Assembly (NCBI GenBank): GCA_013397935.1
Contig: VZRN01004184.1
Span: forward strand, 2,367,248 to 2,431,247
Origin: Dasyornis broadbenti
Taxonomy: Eukaryota > Chordata > Aves > Passeriformes > Dasyornithidae
Length of the DNA stretch: 64,000 nt
Direction of reading: 5' to 3'
In this document: piece by piece, positions 25,929 to 39,900 of the stretch
Layout of the letters: the number at the start of each line of letters is the position of its first letter
How positions within the stretch are numbered: the stretch's first letter is position 1
Notes under the pieces: generated by a model
What the model was told of the DNA's origin: nothing
Database searches by the model: none
Seen by the model: only the letters and a program-made list of their open reading frames with translations
Position numbers and translations under genes: made by a program

Positions 25929-27479
25929 CATTAGGAACCGGATGACAGACCACCCATTCAAATGCAGAAATAACATGGCTCAGCATGGCCTTCTTCAGAA
26001 ATAACAAAAAAAATTTTTCTCCCCAGAGATCATTCAGCAGGGGAAGCTATGAGCACCAAAGATGAGAAGGAGGGGAAAACTCATCTCTCTGTGACTGGAA
26101 ACACCCTATTTTCAACTGACATTTGATTCCCTTGATTTACACTGATCTCTGGCCTCCCATTACAACTAATTTATGCAGGTGTTTGTAAGAGCTAATCAGG
26201 AAAAAGATCTAGTTACTAGAGCTCATTGGGTTTGAGCTATTTTAAACGGTATGTATGTTGATTCATGCTAATTAAATGACCTCAGAAACATTTGCAATTA
26301 TGTAAATTTGGGACACTCTCCAACAATAGTAACCAAAAATTGCAGACAAAGAATGTAAGTGTAGAGAAAATAAGTTTTCATCATTCAAGTTAAATTTGTA
26401 AGTTTATTTAGACCTTTTACAGAAACAGAAACTAAATAGGATACTTCTGCATTCAATAAATACTACTTTCACTTTTGTCTTTTTGGGGGTTTTGATTTGT
26501 TAGTTGCTATGGGGTTTTTTGCACGGGGGAAAGGTATACTTTTGCTGAAGTTTTTTCTTTGGTTGGAAGTTTCTTTGGTTCATTGTGTTTTGTTTGTTGG
26601 GAATGTTTTTTCTATGTGTGTATGACACTCAGTCCCTGGCCTGGACCCTGTCTACTCAATAATCATGTCAAATAAGCATCTATAATTTTAAAAATTCTAT
26701 TAATAATTTAAATGTGTCACACCATACTTCTGTTTAAAATAGTACTCAGTGTTAATGCACAGGGATAGAATGGGGCTTGCAAGTATCCAAGTACTTCTGT
26801 AAAGATGCAGATGTGCAAGAAAATTCCCTTGCTGTCTGTTGTCTATTCTTACAGACTTCTGTTTTTCTTTTTATAGAAACGGTTTCTAACTCTCAGTGCA
26901 GACAACATACTCTTCTGTCTATCACATACCAAACTAATTGACACCAAACTATCAAAAAATTAGTTATTTTCTAAACATTCGGGAATGTGTAAAGGAATCC
27001 TCAAAACAAATACTGTGGAAGGTTACTCTTCCGAAAAAAGGTATATATGAATTAGGAAGCATGCCACTTCTTAGCTTCTCTAGACTGTCACAGATGAATA
27101 GCCTATAGTGAGGGCAAAAGCTCTTTAATGTGAAGATAAATGGTCTTTCAGCTATGACTGTGTACAGTCTCAATGACATCCAGTCACCTGTTCTGTCTAT
27201 TGCAGCTGTGTATTCTGCTGGGATCTATGGGGGATGGAGCTTATCCTGTCCTTCCCGTTAAAAATGACAAGTCAGTACACTTGAAGTGCTTTCTCAAGAA
27301 TCTGTGATGCTCTGTTGATTACATACTTACTAATATCCAGGCTTAAAAACTAGTAAGAGTATATCAAACAATGACCACAAAGAAAACAGATCTATTTTAG
27401 ATTTTGTAGAAAAGCTTGAAAAAAAATGTTTATCATACTTCTTTCTGTTTCAAAGGAAGAATTAAAAGCTCTTCGTATT

Positions 27480-27905
27480 TCACAGAATCATAGAATCCTT
27501 GAATATCTCAAATTGGAAGGTATTCATGGGGCCATCAACTCCAGCTCCCTCATTCTTGCAGGACTACCCAACTCCAAACCAGATGATTAAGAGCATCATC
27601 CAGACTCTCCTTGAATTCCAAGAGGCTTTGACACTGTGAACACCTTTCCTGAGAAGCCTGTTCCACTGACCACCCTGTCTCTCAGCAAAGAGCCATTTCT
27701 GATGCGCAGTCTGAACCTTCCCTGACACAGCTTCATTCCATTTCCTTAGAATCTATCACTGCTCACAAGGAGAGATCAACAGCTGCCTCACCACCATCCC
27801 CTCGAGTTCTCATCTCAGCCTTCTCTTCCCTCAAGCTGAGCAACCCAAGTGACCTCAGATATTCCTTGGAAGTCTTGCTCTCAAGGCCCTCAAACTTTTC
27901 ATTCA
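27480..27905 (-). mobile_element. CR1-like LINE 3' fragment
   Basis: The left end carries the inverted CR1 terminus (CACAGAATCATAGAATCC). Moving rightward, the minus strand reads backward through the final 3' region (AGTCTGGATGATGC, GGAACAGGCTTCTC) into a segment resembling the end of CR1 ORF2. It is old, with many changes, and 5'-truncated near 27905. It lies in intron 1, in the same orientation as PRUNE2. Confidence 0.8.
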
Positions 27906-30900
27906 AATCAAAGTGAAGACAGAGCATTAGGAGTACTTAATTTCTTTTACAGTGCTTGTCAGAAAGGCAAAAGCTATAGCATGCAATATGGGCATAAGTT
28001 TCCTATTTCTTTAGAGGTGCAAATTTACCTAAGAGGTCAGTGTTTCTAATAACTATGAAAGATTCCAACTAGACCAGTCTTATTCAGTAAGTCTTTACTC
28101 CCATCACCTCAGGAATTTTCTTGCCTTTCTCAAGAATTTCTGGTAGCAGACTCGCTAGGGTTTGCATTTCTTTCTGTGTGTGCAAGTGACAGAGAATGTG
28201 AGTGTATAAACAAGCGAACTAGAAAAAAGTGGTGATTTAATAGTATGGACTAGGTGAAAGCTTAGTAAGGCTGAGATTCAAGGTTGGACAACTACACTCA
28301 GTGTTTGCAGCTCCCTTCTATTTTACTCTGCCTTGCCTTCTTTTCTTTTGCTAGCATCTATCGTCTCTTCCTAAAGAATCTATGTAGTTATTTAAGAAAC
28401 ATTAAAATCCAAACCTGTACTTTAAAGTGAGTCCCACATTCTTACAATGCAATAGATCTATAACAGAGATTTTCACGCATCTGAGAGAGATGCTTACACC
28501 TTACAATGCCTGGAATTCAGTCATCCTCTGGGCTTTCAACTTGGACAGAACACATCAGTTACTCCAGCTGTAGCTTCTGATATTGTACTGTGGCTCAAAC
28601 AATGATATGAAATATAGCTGTATCACCACTTGTGATTTATGGAAACAAAGAATAGATTTGCTCCTACAGACTGTTGTTAATTCAGATCAATAATTAGTAT
28701 CTGGAAGAAAAACAGCTAAATTCTAATCACTACTTAATAGTACAACTAACTAGGTTGCTTTTGCCACATCATCATCAAGTTGCACTGATTTTGGGTCTGA
28801 AAATTTGAAATATGGGAAGACTTAAATAAATTCTAACTAGTTTAAAAGGTAAGCAATTAAGCACTCAGTTAACAACAGAGGACACATGCAAACAAGTGGA
28901 GTTAGAAAGATGTAGAATGTCATTTCACATCTTGTTTAGCATCTTTGCTTATTTTCCAGTGCAGCAGAATGTAGAAGCAGACAGGATGATCTGGTTTTTA
29001 AGCATATGACAGCATGTTGTATGGTAGAACTGAAAGTGTCAGTTCAGCAACAATCACATCCCAAAAGGCTAATTTATCCTAAAACATAAGATGCACAAAA
29101 GAACAAATTAGTACCTCATTCATTGGCACAGAAGGAGAAGACAAATTACAATATCAGAAGCACCGATGAAGAATCACTAAGTACTTACACTACAGTGTTT
29201 TGAAACTATTGAAATTTACTGAGAGTCTGTACTAGTTTCACACACACTGTACACCCCTCTACGCTTAAAAGCCACATGGCAATATCATAGCTCTGCCTGT
29301 TGAGTATTGTATTGGCTGGAAAGGAGAGAGAGCAGAGAGAAAAAAAGAGGGGAAAGGAAAAATAAAATAAAAATATAAATAAATATCTCATTACTTCACC
29401 CTCTTTGGAAACTACAAAGTTGAGGAGAAAAGGACTCAAGAAGCTAAGTTCACCTGCTTATTGCTGTCTGCACTAAAAGAGAGCATATTTATATTTAGTA
29501 TTCTATTTTTGCATAGTGGGACGGATCCCTCTCTTCTGTTTTACCCGGTATAAATATAAACTAATGCTACCAGAACTCCACTAGTCTGTAGTTTCCCCAC
29601 TTCAACACCCAGACCAGAACTTTTAATTCCCAACCTAACAGAACAGTTCCACAGCATTTGACAATAAAATCTCAAGTAAGTTCTACAAGAGGTTGATGGG
29701 GGCACAGGGAAGTCAACAGTAAGCTTCAAAGTTTTCTCATGCAATGGTTTCTTCCATTGCAGACAATTTGGTAAAGAGACCCACTCAAATTATTTTAAAT
29801 GGGTACGGATACAGAACACAGAAGCAGCATGTACTATTTCCATAAAATGAAGCCATATACTTTAACTTGTTCTATTTTCAAGGAACAAAATCCCAGCATT
29901 TTCAGTCTAGCACAGTTCATAGTCTTCATACCTACCTAAACTTAACTACAAATACTTCTTTAGATCAGTTCATTTTCTTTATCAGCTGTAACTTTTGTTT
30001 TACTTAGAATATGTACATAGATGATCTTTTCGGACCATAAGGTTATAACTGGTTCAGTTATCATACATTGCAGGGATGGGAGGGGCAGGTGAAAGTTGAT
30101 GGCTAATTTGGTTGGCTGTTTTTTTAAATGAAGGCTCAACACCTTGACATTGGGACAAGCTCATACCATACCACAACTATTGCACAAACTTTGCAAAACA
30201 GATCAGCCAAAGTACTTCTGACCTAGCCTAAGAAATCCTCTTTTCACTGCACAAAAGGTGACAGTTAAAAACTGTGCAATGATCTTTCAGATGCAAACAA
30301 ATAGTTAGCATGAGATTATTTAATTCATTTTCACATGCAATCTAAAAGAGGATATGAGCTGCTGTCTCTGGAAATCAAAGATAGAACTCCAATATGCACC
30401 ACTCTTTTATCCCTGGAATGAAGGCTTTAATGCATAGTTACACCACTTCAATCAATGAAGCCTTTTTCATTCTTGTTCTAGGACCACCAGCGCTGAAGTT
30501 CAAGTGTGCATCAAATTTTCAATGAAGGGAAGGAACACCACACAGTAGTATGGAACAACTTTATCTAAGCATATGTAGTTGGTCTTTCAGGATATGCAGA
30601 AAGCAAAGAATCGTTCAAAACCATCCCATAACTCTCCCTTTCATATACAAAACAAATTTTATGTAAAAAAGTAGCCAAGTTGCATAATTTTAAAGCTTGT
30701 TGCAGCAACTACACAGTTTATCTACCATCAGCCTCTACAGTCCCGTCCTGTCACAAAGAAACAAATGCACAGATTTCCTTTAGGGTGGCAGGAAGTATAT
30801 AATGTCTTTACCACGGACTATGCCCTAGTGATACCATTCCATCTACAAATTGAATGAATAATTAATTTTGAACTTTAAAAAAATAGTTTGTATTCAGGTA

Positions 30901-32834
30901 AACTTGAATCACAATACTTTTGTGAGTCAAAAAATTACCACACCTATTATTTCAACTCAATGAAGAGAAAGGACAGTCAAGTTAATCTTTGCAAAATGAG
31001 AAAAATTCACTTGATTTCTGCACTACAGTTATTTCAATTGAATGGGTGATTGCCATTTTTCTACTCATTGAATTTAAAAAAAAAAAAAAAAATCCAAGAA
31101 GCACAGAGCCAAATCCAAAAGCAGAAAGAGACTGGACATGAAATGTGGGGTTCAAATCATATCTGGTCTTTTAACTTCTTAAGGCTATTCACTTCAAACA
31201 CATAACAGACACACAGGGACCCAGCAAACTAACCTTTCCAAGATTTTATATAGACCTAAAAACCCTCCTACAGACAAAATACTCAGGTACATCACAAAAA
31301 GCCACTTGCTCTTCTAAATAATGTGACTGCTACAAATAAAGTCTCAAAAAGATTTATCTGTAAGAAAACTAAGTAAACATATAAGAAACTTATGTGGACT
31401 GCATACATGCATTGTCAAAAAACAGCAGTTTACTTTTCCAGCAGGTTAAACCATCACTGCACTCCATCTGACTCAGCTGTAACACAGCCAGACCCGCAAA
31501 TGACTTTGACTGAATGTTAAAACCTTTTCTAAGTCAAAGAAAGGCTGCTGAATCAGTCAACTGATTATTTGCCAATTGTCTATATTTAGGACTGTCCCTG
31601 CAAGTGTTTAAGAGTTTACCATTTATCACTGCTTCAGAAAAAGTCAAACATATTCCAAACAAAGCAATTCTGCTTCTCATCAAAGAGAAGTTTTCCTCTT
31701 TCTGCTCATCCCACTGACTCCAGAACAGCATACAAGGTTCACCAAGTGGAATATGCCTGTCTCTGTAGCACTCCAGATTCTAAGTATCCACATATTTCCA
31801 GGATTTATAAGAGCATGATAGTAGCTGAAGAAACAATTCAGAGTTTTCTTCTTCTCTACAATCTCCTCTTTGATCAGAATTTTTAAATCACTACTGTACA
31901 AGTGCAAGGAAGTATTTATTGAGAATTTATTGAGCATAATTCTTATGCTGTGTATCACAACAGCACAATGAGATTAACTATTGGGGAGAAGTTCACTTTT
32001 CCCTACAGCATGATGGTGTGAAGCAGACAAAGGCTGGTTCAGTAGCTAACTTGGTTAGTTAGCCTCAGGGTCTGTATACAGTGCCACTTCCACACACAAG
32101 ACTAAATCAAAACCAAAACTGTGCAAATTACAGACAGACATGAACACAATTTTTGCTATCAAAATACAGCAAGATCAAAATTTCCTAATTAGTACAAAAC
32201 AGGTAAATCACTTCAGGTATGCTGCAAAATTTCACTGTGCTCTAAACAGAATTTGTCATAAAGATGCTTAAGACTAATAAATTACAGCTAGAAGGAAATG
32301 TACAGGAGCAGGTTATGACTGTGCAAGATGGAACTGAGCCAGTGCATTAGGTCTATTAGGTCTAGTATGCATTATTCAGTTACTGTCAAATGATTAGGTA
32401 AACAAGGAAGGAGAACTACCTGACGTCCTTCAGACGTCATCATTTTCTGAAACCTTCTTAATCTTGTCACTGTTCATCTTCTGTCCTTACGGTGCCACAA
32501 TCTATTTGTATCTCATTAGAACAAGTGATATCACATAATTGTTAAGGACCTGTCTAACTGTTGCTGGGAACAGACTCCCTTTTTAGGAAAAGAATATAAC
32601 AGGAATGTTATGAAGTCATTTAAACCCGAAGCCTGATCTCCCTCAGGACTCCAGGCTAGCAAACAGGAATTCCATGCTGTTCCAGTCCTGTCCTTTCCAA
32701 ACTAAAACCCCACACCTATTTCATAGTATAAACACAATCATACAGTCCAACTGAGCATGGTTAAAGCTGAGGTTTTACTCCCTCTCCTTTTATTAGGCCT
32801 CTCTCTCAGAGATACATACATACCAGATATATAA

Positions 32835-32839
32835 GGGAC
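32835..32839 (+). repeat. Target site duplication, left (GGGAC)
   Basis: GGGAC lies directly before the TG of the LTR and is repeated exactly after its final CA at 33923-33927. A 5-bp duplication is typical of ERV3/ERVL-type and some other retroviral integrases. Confidence 0.9.
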
Positions 32840-33922
32840 TGTCATGGTTTAGCTTGGCCCAGGTTTTTCTAGTGGACGGGGGAGGCCACAAAGATGGCTC
32901 CTCCGTGAAGCTTCTCGAAGCCTTCACCATGTCCAGCTCTGAGGTGATATACATGCTGCTGGCCAAGGCTGGGCCAATTAGAGATGTTGGTTACGCCTCT
33001 GTGAGAAACATTTTTAAGAAGAAATCAAAACAATGGGTGCACGCACTTTTCCTTAGCCAGAGGAGGAGGAGTAGGTGAGAGTATGTGAGGGAAAACAACA
33101 TGGAGAGACCAAGGTCAGTGGAGAAGGAGGGGAGGGGGAGCTCCAGGCGCCGGAGCTCTGCAGCCTCTGCAGGCCGTGGTGAGGCCCATGGTGAAGCAGG
33201 GGGTGCCCCTGCAGCCCATGGGGGCCCACGGGAAATGCTGAGATCCACTCGCCTATGCCCATGCTGAAGCCAGTGGATGCCCTGGAGAAGGCTGTGGTCC
33301 AGAGGGAGTCCTAGTGGAGAAACAGGCCTTGACTTGCACCCTGAGACTGAACTGAGTGCCCCACACTGGAGTGGGTGCCTGACAGAGAGAGACTGTGATC
33401 CAGCAGAAGTCTGGTAAAGAGACGGAGCCTTGTCCCCGAGGTGGAAACGGCCTGGCCTCGGAGGTCTATACCCTGTGGAAGATGGATCCCATGCTGTAGC
33501 AGTTTTGGGGAGACTGCTTGCCTGCGTGGTGGCCAGCATCACATGCAGCAGTGTCAGGCGGGCTACCACAGGTGAGACCCATGGCTACGCAGAGGAAAAC
33601 AGCCTCACCCTCGAGCAGTGGAAGAAGATCTGGGTGATGAACTGACCTACCCCCCGCCCCATGCCTTGATCCCTTGTGCAGCTGCTGTGAAGGAGGGAGG
33701 GGGGTAAGTGGAGAAATGGTGGCCTTGACGGGTTTATTTTACTTCTCATTTACTCCTCTAACTCTGTTACCAATAAATTAGATCACTTTGCAACCTAAGT
33801 TAATTCTGTTTTCCCTATTTGAGTGCATCTTCTCTTGGGTTTCCTTATCTCAACTCATGAGCCCTGGGTGTGGGTGTGTTAATTTGAGGGTACCTGCATT
33901 TGGCCAGGCTCAAACCATGACA
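32840..33922 (+). mobile_element. ERV solo LTR, copy C (1083 bp, intact ends)
   Basis: It starts TGTCATGGTTTAGCTTGG and ends CAGGCTCAAACCATGACA, giving matched TG...CA termini with an inverted repeat of about 11 bp (TGTCATGGTTT). It is bounded by perfect GGGAC duplications, so the ends are certain. An AATAAA signal lies at 33772-33777, about 145 bp from the 3' end, consistent with an R/U5 region there. There is no internal retroviral sequence, so this is the product of recombination between two LTRs. It is closely similar to copy A, which lies about 21 kb away in opposite orientation in the same intron. A 192-codon antisense frame (32991-33569 minus) is open. It is antisense to PRUNE2. Confidence 0.92.
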
Positions 33923-33927
33923 GGGAC
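33923..33927 (+). repeat. Target site duplication, right (GGGAC)
   Basis: An exact copy of the pentamer that precedes the LTR at 32835-32839, directly after the terminal CA. Confidence 0.9.
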
Positions 33928-36900
33928 TAACAAAAGTATCCTACCTATAACTCCAGCATGTGATCTTGGTATCACTCACAGTTTAGACACACACACCTTA
34001 TCTACTGCAAAGTCCTGCGGGCCTGTTTAGCTCATTAACCTTTCCTACCTACCCTCAGAGCTAACACTCTGATGGTTGAATCACATAAACATAATTTGGC
34101 TTCAGCAAAAGTAACCTGGTAGCTTCCACAGCCATGCTGCTGAAAGCCTTCCCTGCTCCTAGCCTCTGGCTCTGCCTCTGCCATATTGGCTCATCCCATA
34201 CAGATCTCTCTCTTCCTGCCTTCCTTGCTCCAGTATATTCAAGAAAATGCCTCAACTACATCTTGAAACCTTTTCAAATCCTTCCCTTCTTCATTATTTC
34301 CTATTCAACAATTAAACATTAAGTTTTTATCTTTAGTCTATAACAGAGGAACAGAAAGAGCAGCCAGATCATTTCATTTTCTCTGATGTTGTCCCTACGC
34401 TTAAAGACATGTTTCCAAACCTCACCAAACTTCTACTTTTTTTCTAACTCCTACTCTAACTGCCCTGTGCTAAAATGCTAACAAATAGGTTAGGAGACAT
34501 AACACCTACCTATTACCACCATACTACTTTGGATTTATCTGCTTCCTCCAGTATGTCCCAGACTCTTAAGACAGGAATGGAACAGATTTTTAAAATTATT
34601 TCCATAAATCTAGCACAACAGAATCCTGGCCACACTTAAATAATAATTGAGTGATACCCTAGTAAATACCCTACTATACTGCACTGTAATGCCTTTGGAA
34701 CTTATTTCTGTGTAGAAGAAAGTACAAAGTATGTCAGCTACATAAGCAATGATTAAACATCCCAAAAGTTAACCAGGACAGAATTCGGCCTAATCATAAT
34801 CAATGTGATGTGCTTCACTTGTCTCTGCACCAGAGACTTATGAAAAGCAAGGTATGTAAGTTACTGTTTAAAAATGCTATTTCTATTATCCCAAACTGTG
34901 AAAATCCATGGGGGAAAAGCAATTTTATTTCTCAATTTCTGCCACATGTTTGTAGTCATGTATGACTTTAGTGGAATTGTAAAACACGATTAAATTACCC
35001 AATATATTTTCCTTACAACTACTGCTTTTTAAAGTAGTTTTACATATGCTCATCCAATTCAGGTTTTATTTTGGTTTGCTTATATGCAGAAGCTTTCTCT
35101 CCCTTCTCTGGGAAACTGCTTTCCTTGTTAATAGACTTCATTTTCTGGAAATATTCTCTTTATTAAGCCTCTGCTGACTGTTTTGCAATTACATATTTAT
35201 ATCTATGTGCATAATTCCTTTCTTTCTTTGCATTGTTTCTAGCAACCTTATAGATCCAAACTGCTCTCATGCCTCAGTGCAGCAGTAATTTAATCAAGTT
35301 TCCTGTTCAGTTCCCTTTTTTCCCTTGGAAGTCAATTCTTTAAATGATTTTCTTATGATTCCCTGACTTCTTTTTCCAGATAAGAAATATTTTTGATTAT
35401 GTGGTACCCATAAGAGAAGGAAATATTCCACTTGAAATTGTATCATGATAACAAAACACAGCCCTTTGATATTACTGTAACTCCTCATAATTATGCTTTG
35501 TTTAAAAACTTATCCCACATCATGTTGGTGCAATGTTTATACTTTTTTCCCATATTACTAATAAACACTGACTCTGTAGTTGCTGCTGCATGGTTTCTTC
35601 TGATATATTTAAGTAATAAAAGGTTAATCAGCTGTAATACTTCAATTTTGCAACATTTTTATGTGCATATACAACTTCTACACTTGAGTTTTCCAACTGG
35701 AGTCAATATCATTACTCAAACTCTTTAATTCTTACATAATGTAAGTGCCTTGCTAAGTGGAGTCAAGTCCCTCATGTTCTGCTGGATGAATGCAAAGAAG
35801 ATACATGAGAGGGCAAGACTTGATTCCTTGTCTTAATGCTTGAAAGCTTTTTTATTCCTCGGCTTGGAGAAATTCAGCAGTTTCCAGGAAAACAACTTCT
35901 GCTTCACTTCTGTAATGTGTCTCACTTCCCATAAAGCCAAAACTTTATTCCAGCTAAATCAAATATTATTTTCAAAGTAACCACTGCCTATCACTGATAA
36001 GAAAACTCCAGATAGGAAAAAAAAAGGCAATAGAATAAACATGTCAGTGACTCAGCTTGTTTTTAAACTGCGGTCACATAAATCTACTCAAGTCATGCCA
36101 TCATCACTAACTGTTCTCTGAACTTCTTTGTCTCAGAAACAAGCACAACATTCATTTTTCATATCTATCAAAGCAGTGCCTTAAAAGCCTTTTTTACTAT
36201 TTTCAAGGGCATCTCCCTGGTCAAGGGTCTGGCCCTTGATTTAAAAAATGTCCAGTCACACAATCCAATGTTTCTTTGGACACACCTGTCTGGGGTCATA
36301 ATTCCCTGTTTGTCCAGTGTGTTAACCTGCCAGGTGTAACACTGGTCTAGCATTATAGTCTCTTTTCTTGTATCAGCAAGGGATTAAAAGAACTTCAGTT
36401 TTTGGAGGGTTTGGGGGCTTTTTTCCCAAATGTTGTTAACAGCTGAAGATGACACAGCATTTAGAAAGATTATTTCCCCAGCTAATCTGCTATTCTCTGC
36501 AAGAGGAGGACCATCTCTCAATTACTAGTTTGAAGCAGTTTGCTGCAGTATGTGGTTATCTCAGCATCATCAGCACATTAAGCCTTTTCTGGGTCTCATT
36601 CTGTTCTCCAACTTCCCTGAAGCCAGCACACAAAGCATCAGGTTTTCCATTAGGCATAGACCTAAAGCCAGAGAAAAAGCACTCTCTGGCAGCCCTTGTC
36701 TCAGCATCTCTCAGAGGGAATTCTGTAAATTTTTCTAAAATTCTGACAGCTTCTTTCTTGACCGATTCCTTTGATTTAACTTCTCACAGTTTTCCACTTC
36801 ACTGTAACACTTCAAAGCACATGAGATTACTTGAAAAATACTGAACTTTAGTACCTTCTTCAGTACACAGTATTCCACATCAGAGAATTACTGAAGAAAT

Positions 36901-39900
36901 ACTTTCTGAATGTTTAGTTCTCTATTTAATTGACTTTAACACCTTGATAATCACTCTGACAATCATTCTGAAGTTACACCACTGAAACCTTAAACTTTTG
37001 ATTTGTTCTCCTGAATAAATTATACAAAATTATGTATCAGTCACTCGTCTCCAAATGGATGGCCTGCCTGTACCTGAAAGAGTCTAATCCAGAGAGACTA
37101 AAAACTGAGGAAAAATAAACTTCACACTGCTTGTGAAGTATGACGTTTTTGTACAAAAATGTTTAGTTAGTTAAAGTTCTTGAATAACTGAATAAGCATG
37201 CAGAGAAGGAAAAGCAAGTCAATGCATTGTATTCACATCTTCTAAAATATTATTGAAAAGTTTCCTAGAGGCCAATAATGACAAAATCACCAAAGAAAAT
37301 AGAGGTGCAATCCTTTGTGACATATTACAGAATTAAAAGTTAAGGAAAAAAGGACAGGAACAAATGGTCAGTTTTCCAAAGAAGAAAAAATAACCACGAA
37401 GGATTCTCCACTAGGATATGTGCTGGGATATGTGCTGTTTCTCAAATCCATAAATAATAAGTTATATTACTTCCAGTAGGACAGGCAGACAATACCAGAT
37501 TATTTAGGAGAGTCAAATCTGTAACTGGCTACAAGAACTGCAGAAAAGACTCATAACACTGCGGGACTATGCAATAAAATAGTAAATGGAAATGATGGCC
37601 AAGAAGTGCAGACCAGGGAAAATGTGAGAAAACAATCCACCTTCATTTTTAACTGTATTGAGGTGCTGCACACTGTCAGATGAGCTGTAAAAAGGGTATT
37701 ACTAAGCAGAAAAAACATCATGCAGTCATTTCCCATGACACTCTGAAAGCATCAGAAAAATGCCTTCTGACAGTAAAAGAGTATAAGTAGGATACCAAGA
37801 ACTCTTAAGAAAATGGGAAAAAATGAGAAGTTGTTATACTACTGTCAGTCTTTTATACTGTCATGACTTAAACCTGACAAGTGGTTCTGGGCCCCACAGC
37901 TTTCAAAGGGTTAAATAAAATCTTCAGAGAAACAGCACAAGAATGAGCAGAGCAATAGAATTATGCTCATGTATGAAGGGGCAATAGAAAACTTTTGTTT
38001 GGAAATGTCTGAAAGAAGACAAGGAGGATATGGTTTTTTTTTTAGTTAGTTAACTAAAGACCAGAGAGAAAGTGAAATAAAAATATTCATTCAGGTAGAA
38101 GAATGATGGAACACACATTAAAATTGTCAGGCAATTTCAAGCAAACAAAGAGGGATATTGTCCCCCTCACACAAAGCACATGATAAAACGGTAAAACTCA
38201 CTGTCTCAGGGATTTTGTTGAAGCACAAAAACCAACCACATGAGGTAGCCAAATGTATGGAAGATGGTTCTAGCTGTGGCTGCCATGTTAGTTCAGCTAT
38301 ACATTTTGATCTAAGCTTTCAGCACCTGATCAGCCTGTGTATTCTACTGTTTATAATCCCCCACTAGACAAGACAGAATGGTTTAGAACGACTTTTGATC
38401 TCATCTAGTCTCACCTATTCTCTAACTATTACTAGACTTACAAAAAAAATGGAGAACCTGCAGAATTGAACCATAAATGTAAAAAATTGTTAGTCTGGCA
38501 TTTCTTATATCCTATTAAGTATTTCCTTCTAAAATTTTGCGTCCTTGGTTTTATATAGATTTAACGTAACAGCTTTAAAGATTGGTATTGAAAATCACTG
38601 AGGGTGTTTTACAGTTAGATGACAAGATACAAAAGCATTGTTCTTTAAGAAAGAATAGTCTAGTGGAGACTTCATTATTAATAGATAATACACAGGGAAC
38701 TTTCCTCTCTAACAAGCAATGAAGGTACACAATAAAAGAGTCTTAGAAAACAAAAAACAAGCATGTCCTTTGTGCAGCATACTCCGAAGCTATAATTTGC
38801 TCCGTGCAGATAAACAGCCTTGATTAATGTTGTGGCTGGATCCAGACCCAAATGAATGATGAAGCACTTCCAGTAACAGGTTCCCCTGCACAGTCTGGAG
38901 CAATTGTTCCTCTGGAGAAAATTTTCCTTTACTCATGCTGAGTAGCAACCATGTAGACAGTGCACTGTAATCCATTTAACCTAACAAGAATACCTGTGGT
39001 GTGAAATACCAGCACAGTGAGGCTGGCATGACCAGGCCTCTCAGATACAACTGTAGGCCTTTCAGCATCTTCCCCAGATCTGGCTGCAGTAGCACCACAC
39101 ACAGCAGCTCCTTCCTTCTTAGTCATTCACCCATTTCCCTGCACAGCTTTACCTTACATCAGTGTCAAAACAAAGACTGCTTATTGTTTGGCCTCAATTC
39201 AGCCTATGGCTAGCAGTTCAGAACGATTCCCCACAAAAGACCTGACCAAGCTGAAAGGAAAACATATCATCAGCCTTTCTTAATGCAGAATGTGAGTCTT
39301 GAATTTCTCTGGGTTACCAGTTTTAGGACACTGTAGTACAAAGAAAACTGGCAAATTGAAGTCAACCTATAAGATTTATAGATCTGTTCTGAACTGAACA
39401 CAGCAGTGCTCAGATGTTTCTTCCGCAGCCATGCTCAGCTGACAAGACCATACAAGGGAACACCAGCCAGAAAGACACTCTCCCGCCACAATACCACTCC
39501 TGTAGAGGAGGCCTTCTCCAAAACATGTCTTTTCCTCCCATGATTTAGAACGTACAAAGAGAATTCTACATTTCTTTTTAAAACCCACATTACAGGAACA
39601 AAAAGGGCTGTGCTCTTGTGGTGTGTTCATTTGCTGGGCTCCCTGCTTCATCTAAATGAAAGAAATAATATTATCTATTATTCATTCTCCATGGGCCTCT
39701 TCAGATTCTGGTTTTCCAGACAACTCCTTTCTGATCTTCAACAGCTATTCAGAAAGATTAGTGCAATATTTGCTTTTAGAGGTAAACAAGTTGTTTTTAC
39801 TGCTCGCCATTTACTAATGGGACGCACTATCATTGCATAATTAATGTCTATTAGGTAAGAGTACCTATGATGTACTTGAGCAGAAAGTTTGTCAAAACCA

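Noticed and set aside
24726..26007. Three reading frames of 376-402 codons over the 24.9-25.9 kb region
   Set aside because: Most of their length is undetermined bases in the assembly gap and the rest is Lys/Gly or Phe/Pro periodic translation of a purine repeat.
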